Shown: in pieces, positions 1 through 4,272 of the stretch
Numbering within the stretch: position 1 is the first letter of the stretch
How the letters are laid out: each line of letters begins with the position of its first letter
DNA from: Acinetobacter sp.
GTDB taxonomy: Bacteria; Pseudomonadota; Gammaproteobacteria; Pseudomonadales; Moraxellaceae
Direction of reading: 5' to 3'
Assembly (NCBI GenBank): GCA_030523805.1
Contig: JAUNHS010000035.1
Coordinates: 1-7,058 of the forward strand
Length of the DNA stretch: 7,058 bases
Notes under the pieces: generated by a model
Database searches by the model: none
Told to the model about the DNA's origin: nothing
What the model saw: only the letters and a program-made list of their open reading frames with translations
Program-made: the position numbers and the translations under genes

Positions 1-43
1 TATCTTCAGTATTTTCAGCAAGATTTAAGTCATTTGTCGTCAT
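1..43 (-). CDS. 5' end of an unidentified gene, cut by the window edge
   Basis: On the minus strand an ATG at 43-41 opens a frame that stays open to the left edge and encodes MTTNDLNLAENTED. It is preceded by a good Shine-Dalgarno sequence (AGGAC at 55-51, 7-8 nt spacing). It overlaps the end of the PP2C phosphatase by 14 nt in a different frame, the usual geometry of translationally coupled neighbours. The 14 visible residues are polar and acidic and show no signal peptide or recognisable motif, so no function can be assigned. By context a Ser/Thr kinase, an FHA-domain protein or another signalling partner of the phosphatase would not be surprising, but that is a guess. Confidence 0.6.
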   Translation of the reverse strand, partial: MTTNDLNLAENTED

Positions 44-803
44 GATATTCGTCCTGATTTAAACAACGCACAACAATTGCACTGGTATTATCATGCGTGG
101 TTTGGGTTTGTGAAAGTTGTGAAAAGGTATTTTTGAGCCAAGTTTTGAGTGGCATATTCATTGGTAAAGGTTGCAAGCCATCATGCAATACATCGGACAA
201 GCCATCGCTACATAACAACAATACATCGCCATGCTGTAGCGTGATACTTTGCTGCTGGGTGAGAGCTGTTTCGCCGAGATCATCGCTACCATCTACACAA
301 AAGTAGCCAAGTAACGCATCGTAGCAACTGGCATATTGCTGTGTGTGCTGTAGCAATTGCTCGTGTTTTAGCACATTGAGCATATTATGGTCTTGGGTTA
401 AGCATCGCCAATGTTGATTGCGATAATGATAAGCACGACTATCGCCTAAATGCTGAATGATGATTTCATGTTGCTGATGATAGGCACAAATCAGCGTACT
501 GCTTCCACCATCATATTGACCATGATGAGCCAATGTATCGTTTAATTGACGTTGCAAATCGCTAAACAGAATACGCTGTTGCTTGGCGTACATGGTTTGT
601 ACAAGTTGTAGCAGCGTACGAGAAATTTTGCCCGCATAAGGACTAGTTGCGACACCATCTGCAATCGCAATACAAAATGTATCGCTGTGGCGTTCACTGC
701 TGATGATGCCATCGTGTTGATACACTTTCGGGAAAATCAGCAAACTATCATGCTGATGGGGCATATTGCCACGCCATGTCATGCCTTGTATTTGATAGTA
801 CAT
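30..803 (-). CDS. PP2C-family (PPM) Ser/Thr protein phosphatase
   Basis: A cytoplasmic, metal-dependent (Mn/Mg) phosphatase that would remove phosphate from Ser/Thr residues. The start chosen is ATG 803, giving 257 residues beginning MYYQIQGMTWRGN. The expected PPM motifs follow in order: RGNMPHQHD (Asp19 in the position of the first metal ligand), ADGVA (Asp49), GGSSTL and LGDSRAY (about 99-125), LTQDH, a CSDGLSDVL block (Asp199) and HDNTSAIVV (Asp238). The metal-binding aspartates therefore all appear present. There are no membrane segments or extra domains, so it is a minimal stand-alone PrpC/Stp/PppA-like enzyme. An in-frame GTG at 839 would add 12 residues (LVCSKKSSSII) that do not look like the family. 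ATG 803 has no obvious Shine-Dalgarno, so the start is the weakest part of the call. The next gene overlaps its stop codon. The protein is notably rich in Gln and His. Confidence 0.88.
   Translation of the reverse strand: MYYQIQGMTWRGNMPHQHDSLLIFPKVYQHDGIISSERHSDTFCIAIADGVATSPYAGKISRTLLQLVQTMYAKQQRILFSDLQRQLNDTLAHHGQYDGGSSTLICAYHQQHEIIIQHLGDSRAYHYRNQHWRCLTQDHNMLNVLKHEQLLQHTQQYASCYDALLGYFCVDGSDDLGETALTQQQSITLQHGDVLLLCSDGLSDVLHDGLQPLPMNMPLKTWLKNTFSQLSQTQTTHDNTSAIVVRCLNQDEYHDDK
51..55 (-). promoter_or_regulatory. Ribosome binding site of the gene at the left edge
   Basis: The minus strand reads AGGAC here, 7 nt before the ATG at 43. It lies inside the last codons of the phosphatase gene. It is the main support for a real gene start at 43. 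Confidence 0.55.
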
Positions 804-837
804 GATGATTGATGATGACTTTTTACTGCAAACTAGC

Positions 838-879
838 ACATCATCGTCCCATAAAAGTTTTATTAAGGAACGATGATGT
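838..879 (-). repeat. 13-bp-arm inverted repeat between the glycosylase-like gene and the phosphatase
   Basis: ACATCATCGTCCC (838-850) is complementary to GGAACGATGATGT (867-879) at 12 of 13 positions. The one mismatch becomes a G-U pair in minus-strand RNA. The spacer holds a second palindrome, ATAAAA-G-TTTTAT (851-863). Transcribed leftward this would form a strong hairpin between the stop of the glycosylase-like gene and the start of the phosphatase. Neither side is followed by a T-run, so it is not a classical Rho-independent terminator. It could be an mRNA processing or stability hairpin, a weak terminator, or a DNA operator, because a possible promoter overlaps it. Confidence 0.75.
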
Positions 880-885
880 TGTAAA
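857..885 (-). promoter_or_regulatory. Weak candidate promoter for the phosphatase
   Basis: On the minus strand TTTACA (885-880) is followed after 17 bp by TAAAAC (862-857). This is a 5/6 match to a -35 box and 4/6 to a -10 box. One arm of the 838-879 inverted repeat would lie in the spacer and the other at the transcription start, a layout typical of a repressor operator. In AT-rich DNA such matches arise by chance. Confidence 0.27.
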
Positions 886-913
886 AGATGGGTTAGATGT
901 GTTTTAACACCAA

Positions 914-1600
914 TTAAAAACCACGTTTTGCTTTATATGCTGTTAAAATTGCATCAATTTGTGGTTTAAAACTAGCGATATAGTCATCAGATAAGCCGAC
1001 TGTACCACTTGGGTGTGGGAACGTTACTGTTGTGCAATGTTCAAAATCTTGGAAAATCACTTTGAATGCTGTGCCATCTGTTTCAGCTGTTTCAATGCGT
1101 TTGCCTTGAGATTGACCTAATACTGCTTCAATTTGAGCCAATCTTTCTGCTTGATTGATGGTATTAGAAAGTTCTGCACCCATAAAGAAAATCACACTTG
1201 GCTTTAAGGTGTTGAGCAATTGGATAAAACTGTCAAAATGTTCAGAGAGTGCTTCATAATCTTCTACTGAACGATTTTGTGTATTAGACACATTGGTTTG
1301 CATAATACTTTTAGTAAAGTCATCGCCCAAACCTTCACGGTTTAATGGGTGTCCCCACAGTTCAAACCATTTTGCGATACGATTGTCGTAGCGAAACGTT
1401 TTAGCGTGTTCACCTAAAAAAGGGACTTTATTGGCAAAGGTAAATGTAACGTCATTGAAATGAATATCAGGGCTTTGTTGTTCTGCTTGTTCATCAGCTT
1501 TTGACAAACCATATTCATAACCACAAATGATTAATCCATGTTGATCATTAAAACCTTCAAAAAGACTATTACCGAAATTTAAATTGCTTTTATTGCTCAT
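914..1600 (-). CDS. Divergent uracil-DNA glycosylase superfamily-like protein
   Basis: A 228-residue soluble protein that I cannot name, but whose layout follows the uracil-DNA glycosylase (UDG) fold. It has an N-terminal hydrophobic strand ending in a glycine loop (LIICGYEYG, about 23-31), at the position of the usual motif A (GxxPG type). Next comes a TNVSNTQNR segment (103-110), resembling the 'TN..k.rP..nR' stretch of family 4/5 enzymes, then KPSVIFFMGAELSNTIN (133-149), like the 'PkvivaLG..A' strand. Finally PHPSG (195-199) and a C-terminal helix match motif B. The proline of motif A and the usual acidic or Asn catalytic residue are not evident, so activity on uracil is doubtful. Possible roles are base-excision repair or a non-catalytic nucleic-acid binder. 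The start is well supported by AGGAGT (1606-1611) before ATG 1600. A strong promoter lies upstream after a long leader. Fold-level assignment is moderate and function is unknown. Confidence 0.6.
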   Translation of the reverse strand: MSNKSNLNFGNSLFEGFNDQHGLIICGYEYGLSKADEQAEQQSPDIHFNDVTFTFANKVPFLGEHAKTFRYDNRIAKWFELWGHPLNREGLGDDFTKSIMQTNVSNTQNRSVEDYEALSEHFDSFIQLLNTLKPSVIFFMGAELSNTINQAERLAQIEAVLGQSQGKRIETAETDGTAFKVIFQDFEHCTTVTFPHPSGTVGLSDDYIASFKPQIDAILTAYKAKRGF

Positions 1601-1605
1601 GGCAT

Positions 1606-1611
1606 ACTCCT
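1606..1611 (-). promoter_or_regulatory. Strong ribosome binding site of the glycosylase-like gene
   Basis: AGGAGT on the minus strand, 5 nt before ATG 1600, is the best Shine-Dalgarno match in the window. It fixes the start of the 228-residue protein. Confidence 0.8.
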
Positions 1612-1628
1612 AAAATGGTGTGGAAAGG

Positions 1629-1732
1629 ATTAATACCAAACCTAAAAATATCCGTATGATTAAACAACGCACCTTGCATTGACTGCCTGCGTACACGATA
1701 CATTTGATTATTCTTAAAAATTTGGTATTAAT
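1629..1732. repeat. 104-bp imperfect palindromic element (MITE-like or structured mRNA leader)
   Basis: The outer arms are perfect 12-bp inverted repeats: ATTAATACCAAA (1629-1640) and TTTGGTATTAAT (1721-1732). Nested complementary blocks share nearly the same centre, about 1680: 1644-1650 with 1709-1715 (one G-U in minus-strand RNA), 1653-1657 with 1698-1702, and ACGCA 1667-1671 with TGCGT 1688-1692. The whole piece could therefore fold as one long bulged hairpin. ATTAAT at both ends is itself palindromic, so it could be the arm tip or a duplicated target site flanking an ACCAAA...TTTGGT core. It has no coding capacity. It lies wholly inside the predicted leader of the glycosylase-like gene. 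It may be a miniature inverted-repeat element or a cis-acting RNA; the sequence alone does not decide. Confidence 0.65.
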
Positions 1733-1751
1733 TGATATTATTAATTGATAT
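1726..1751. repeat. 13-bp perfect tandem duplication
   Basis: TATTAATTGATAT occurs twice back to back (1726-1738 and 1739-1751). It spans the right tip of the 104-bp palindrome and the -10 box and start site of the minus-strand promoter. Replication slippage could produce it. It sets the distance between the promoter and the palindrome. Confidence 0.85.
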
Positions 1752-1779
1752 TATAACCTATTTTATTACATTAAGTCAA
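1750..1779 (-). promoter_or_regulatory. Strong sigma70-type promoter for the glycosylase-like gene
   Basis: On the minus strand TTGACT (1779-1774) is followed after 18 bp by a consensus TATAAT (1755-1750). This is the best promoter match in the window. Transcription would start near 1743, giving a leader of about 140 nt that contains the whole 104-nt palindrome before the AGGAGT ribosome binding site. It lies just after the pabB stop codon, so the downstream gene need not depend on read-through from pabB. I see no terminator between pabB and this promoter. Confidence 0.7.
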
Positions 1780-1805
1780 GAAAATTTACATAAATAAATG
1801 ATGTG

Positions 1806-3254
1806 TTAAGATGATTTTTGCACATATTGATTGACGATAGATAAAATCGCTTGGATTTTATCAAAGCATTCTTGATATTCGGCATCTACTTGCGAAGCGA
1901 TGGTAATGCCACCACCTGCCCAAATAGAGAGCTGTTGTTGGTGCTTTTGCAAGGTGCGAATGAGAATGTTCCAGCGACCTGTCGCATTAAAATTAAAATA
2001 ACCTAAACTGCCACAGTATGCTCCCCGTGGCTGTTGTTCCAATTCATCAATAATTTGCATAGCACGGATTTTGGGTGCTCCCGTAATTGACCCCCCAGGT
2101 AAGGCTTGCAATAGCACGTGCCAAGGGTGGCTTTCTGGCTTGAGCGTTGCTTGTACTTCGCTAACTAAATGATGAACTTGGTTAAAACTTTCTACTTCAA
2201 ACAGTTTGGTGGTTTTTACCGAACCAATTTCGGCATATAGACTTAAATCATTGCGTAATAAATCTACAATCATCACATTTTCTGCTTGGTCTTTTTGTGA
2301 GTGTTGTAGGCGTTGTTTATTGGCTTCATCTTGTTGTGGATCACTGTGGCGTGGCAATGTACCTTTGATTGGGCGTGTTTTAATGTGGCGATTGCTTTGC
2401 CATTCTATAAATAATTCGGGTGAACAGCTTAATAATTCAAAATCGTGCAGTTTGAGATAGCCTGAAAAAGGAGCTTGAGTGCGTTGCCATAATGATTCTG
2501 CCATGGCTAATAATTCGCCATGTATTGTGGCGGTAAATTCTTGCGTAAGATTGATTTGGTAGCAATCGCCAGCGAGAATATAATCTTGAACCTGTTGAAA
2601 GGCGTGAGCATATTGTGATTGTTGCCAACGGCTTTGGCAAGGTTGTTGCAAGTGGCATTGGCTGGTTGTATTGCTGTTGAGCTGCTGGCACAAATAGTGG
2701 TAGATGTGTTCAGCGTGCGGATCTTGGCTATGAAAGACGAATTGCTGTTGTTCGTTGTATTGAATATAGCTGGTGTAGCAGCCAATAAAAAGTTGTGTGC
2801 GTTGGGCGTGCTGTGTTTGTAATTGAATAAATTGGCTTGCTCCTTCATCATAACTTACAAAACCGATATAACCCCCTGAAAATCCTTGAGATGATGTTGT
2901 ATTTACATCTGTATTTGGCGTGTAATGTTGCCATGCTTGTAAGCGTTGATGGGTCGCTTGGGCGTGATGTAGATGGCTGGCTTGAAGATGATAATGGTTC
3001 AACGCTTCTAATGTATTGTGTTGCGAATGTTGTGCTAAATTTTGTGTTAAATTTTGTGCTAACTGGTGGCGTTGATAATAATGCAATTGGTCGCCCACAA
3101 CGCACCAATAATCTTGTGGCAAAAAAGCAATGGTCGGCTGGTCTTGATCTTGCAAATAAACGAGAGCGGTGAGTGATGAAAGCTGTTGTAAAAGCTGAGC
3201 GATTGAGCCTGTAAAAGGAAGCGTCTGTACCCAAGTAGATTGTTGCATCATCAT
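1806..3254 (-). CDS. pabB: Aminodeoxychorismate synthase component I (PabB)
   Basis: It converts chorismate and glutamine-derived ammonia (supplied by PabA) to 4-amino-4-deoxychorismate, the precursor of p-aminobenzoate and folate, in the cytoplasm. The protein is 482 residues, slightly longer than E. coli PabB. After a variable N-terminal half comes the chorismate-binding domain: GDCYQINLT (229-237), SCSPELF (276-282), RPIKGT (294-299), VDLLRNDL (330-337), LPGGSITGAPK (385-395) and the WAGGGI block (445-450). Lys297 in PIKGT is the hallmark of PabB; anthranilate synthase TrpE has Ala there. The first 230 residues are about 20% Gln (hand count). Three ATG codons open the frame (3254, 3251, 3248). 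The only Shine-Dalgarno-like sequence, TAGG at 3260-3257, fits the third ATG best. No pabA is in the window. It is transcribed divergently from rluA. Confidence 0.93.
   Translation of the reverse strand: MMMQQSTWVQTLPFTGSIAQLLQQLSSLTALVYLQDQDQPTIAFLPQDYWCVVGDQLHYYQRHQLAQNLTQNLAQHSQHNTLEALNHYHLQASHLHHAQATHQRLQAWQHYTPNTDVNTTSSQGFSGGYIGFVSYDEGASQFIQLQTQHAQRTQLFIGCYTSYIQYNEQQQFVFHSQDPHAEHIYHYLCQQLNSNTTSQCHLQQPCQSRWQQSQYAHAFQQVQDYILAGDCYQINLTQEFTATIHGELLAMAESLWQRTQAPFSGYLKLHDFELLSCSPELFIEWQSNRHIKTRPIKGTLPRHSDPQQDEANKQRLQHSQKDQAENVMIVDLLRNDLSLYAEIGSVKTTKLFEVESFNQVHHLVSEVQATLKPESHPWHVLLQALPGGSITGAPKIRAMQIIDELEQQPRGAYCGSLGYFNFNATGRWNILIRTLQKHQQQLSIWAGGGITIASQVDAEYQECFDKIQAILSIVNQYVQKSS
3030..3063. 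repeat. In-frame 12-bp tandem repeat inside pabB
   Basis: Nearly three copies of TTGTGCTAAATT (3030-3041, 3042-3053, partial 3054-3063) differ by single bases. On the coding strand they encode the repeated LAQN-LTQN-LAQH stretch (about residues 65-76) in the Gln-rich N-terminal half of PabB. It looks like slippage expansion in a tolerant region. Confidence 0.8.
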
Positions 3255-3352
3255 GACCTAAAGTTAGCAAAAAATTTAAGCAAAGAAATCAAGGTTACAA
3301 ATGGCATATATTTACGAAGATTGTGCCAGTTGAAGCAGGCTATTTTACAACA

Positions 3353-3381
3353 TTTACATAAAATAGGTTTAAAAATATTGT
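3353..3381 (+). promoter_or_regulatory. Candidate rluA promoter in the divergent pabB-rluA region
   Basis: TTTACA (3353-3358), 17 bp, then TATTGT (3376-3381): 5/6 and 4/6 matches to sigma70 boxes, about 38 bp before the rluA start. The rest of the 164-bp divergent region (3255-3418) is AT-rich. I see no convincing pabB promoter on the opposite strand and no clear operator. Confidence 0.4.
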
Positions 3382-3418
3382 TTTTCTTGGCAAAGATTTT
3401 TATTATTGCCATGCTGAA

Positions 3419-4081
3419 ATGATGATGAGTGAGCAAGATTTGAGTAATTTTTTACAACAGCACTGTTTATATCAAGATGATGATTTATTGGTAATCAATA
3501 AACCTGCTGGGATTTTAACCATTCCTGGTAAGGGGGATTTGACGGATAGCGTTTTGACCCGTTTGCAAGCGATCGAGCCACGCACGCTGTTAATTCATCG
3601 TTTGGACCGTGATACATCGGGGATTTTAGTTTTTGCGTTGAATAAAGCCGCACAACGCCATGTGTCTATACAATTTCAAGAGCGACAAACGGCAAAATAT
3701 TATCATGCTGTGGTTGCAGGGCATTTGATAGGGGCAGGGCAAATTAATATTCCTGTGGTGTATGATGCCGAACACCCCCCGTTGCATAAAGTCGATGAAC
3801 ATGAGAAAAAGCCAGCCATTACCGATTGGCAAGCATTGCAGCATTTGCAATGGCAAGGGCGAGATGTTACTCGTGTGCGATTGAAACCTATTACAGGGCG
3901 TTCGCACCAGTTGCGTGTGCATATGCAATATTTGGGTCATGCCATCGTTGGCGATACCTTGTATGCCGATCTTGCAGCTCAGCAATTAACGCCACAGTTA
4001 TGCTTGCACGCAGAGCGTTTAGAAATTACGCACCCAACACAATTACAAACCATTGTTTTTGAATGTGCTGCAGATTTTTAA
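3419..4081 (+). CDS. rluA: RluA-type pseudouridine synthase (23S rRNA U746 / tRNA U32)
   Basis: It isomerises uridine to pseudouridine in RNA. E. coli RluA acts on U746 of 23S rRNA and U32 of several tRNAs, and this protein resembles it along its whole length (220 versus 219 residues). There is no N-terminal S4 domain, which sets it apart from RluB/C/D/E-type enzymes. Visible motifs are VINKPAG (25-31), the catalytic loop HRLDRDTSG (60-68, nucleophile Asp63), LKPITGRSHQLRVHM (155-169), GHAIVGDTLY (173-182) and LCLHAERLEITHP (194-206), ending in AADF as in E. coli RluA. The gene opens with three consecutive ATG codons (3419, 3422, 3425) and no clear Shine-Dalgarno, so the exact start is uncertain by up to two residues. 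rapA follows on the same strand after 191 bp, but with its own promoter signals. Confidence 0.9.
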   Translation: MMMSEQDLSNFLQQHCLYQDDDLLVINKPAGILTIPGKGDLTDSVLTRLQAIEPRTLLIHRLDRDTSGILVFALNKAAQRHVSIQFQERQTAKYYHAVVAGHLIGAGQINIPVVYDAEHPPLHKVDEHEKKPAITDWQALQHLQWQGRDVTRVRLKPITGRSHQLRVHMQYLGHAIVGDTLYADLAAQQLTPQLCLHAERLEITHPTQLQTIVFECAADF

Positions 4082-4095
4082 AGCAGTTAAAGCAG
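4078..4095. repeat. 9-bp tandem duplication across the rluA stop codon
   Basis: TTAAAGCAG occurs twice in direct succession (4078-4086, 4087-4095). The first copy contains the TAA stop of rluA and the second carries another TAA in a different register. It is probably a slippage product with no clear function. Confidence 0.7.
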
Positions 4096-4138
4096 GGCGA
4101 GATGTTGAAAAGCATTCACATTGTCATGAAAACTGCTT
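4081..4138 (+). terminator. Weak candidate transcription end after rluA
   Basis: AAGCAGTT (4081-4088) is perfectly complementary to AACTGCTT (4131-4138), followed only by a short TTGTTT. The 42-nt loop contains a minor TGAA/TTCA hairpin. The long loop and short T-run make it a poor intrinsic terminator, and it may be chance. Confidence 0.2.
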
Positions 4139-4163
4139 GTTTAGATGGAGTTTGTGCTATAAT
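4137..4163 (+). promoter_or_regulatory. Extended -10 promoter for rapA
   Basis: A consensus TATAAT at 4158-4163 is preceded by TGC, giving an extended -10 (TGCTATAAT). The -35 is poor: TTGTTT at 4137-4142 with 15-bp spacing. Transcription would start near 4170, giving a leader of about 100 nt before rapA. Confidence 0.55.
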
Positions 4164-4166
4164 GAT

Positions 4167-4221
4167 GAAAGATAAGTTGAATGTATAAGTCTTTGATGTA
4201 ACTATAAATCACTTATCATTC
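4167..4221 (+). repeat. Inverted repeat at the 5' end of the presumed rapA leader
   Basis: GATAAGT (4171-4177) matches ACTTATC (4211-4217) perfectly. The stem extends by three more pairs after one A-A mismatch (4167-4169 with 4219-4221). Inside, TATA(A)GT at 4184-4190 can pair with ACTATA at 4201-4206, with one bulged A. The result is a two-tier hairpin starting almost at the predicted transcription start. Such 5' hairpins can stabilise mRNAs, or the DNA palindrome may be an operator. Confidence 0.5.
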
Positions 4222-4260
4222 GCATAAATGTTCTATGAAATACGATGAATAGATGAATAA

Positions 4261-4266
4261 AAGGTG
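4261..4266 (+). promoter_or_regulatory. Ribosome binding site that decides the rapA start
   Basis: AAGGTG ends 6 nt before TTG 4273, good spacing. It overlaps the only alternative start, GTG 4264, which itself has no upstream Shine-Dalgarno. An in-frame TAA at 4258-4260 excludes any earlier start. Confidence 0.65.
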
Positions 4267-4272
4267 AACAAA

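Noticed and set aside
60..71. A 12-bp match (TAAACAACGCAC) to 1661-1672 inside the palindromic element
   Set aside because: At 60-71 it encodes part of the conserved phosphatase C-terminus (VVRCLN), so the match is most likely coincidence rather than a second element copy.
804..839. GTG 839 as the phosphatase start
   Set aside because: It has a GGGA upstream at fair spacing, but it would lie in the arm of the 838-879 hairpin and the 12 extra residues do not resemble the family N-terminus. ATG 803 is preferred, though not proven.
1629..1732. The palindrome as a Rho-independent terminator for pabB
   Set aside because: No T-run follows either arm in either direction, and the stem is AT-rich and heavily bulged.
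2437..3270. Overlapping open frames of 67-140 codons on both strands within pabB
   Set aside because: They are shadows of the biased, Gln-rich pabB coding sequence; only the PabB frame carries family motifs.
3240..3422. A 60-codon plus-strand open frame ending in an ATGA overlap with rluA
   Set aside because: It starts inside pabB antisense, covers the divergent promoter region, has no Shine-Dalgarno and no recognisable motif. The overlap looks accidental.
4253..4267. A four-codon frame ATG-AAT-AAA-AGG-TGA just before rapA
   Set aside because: It has no ribosome binding site of its own and is too short to call. Its overlap with the rapA ribosome binding site is probably incidental.
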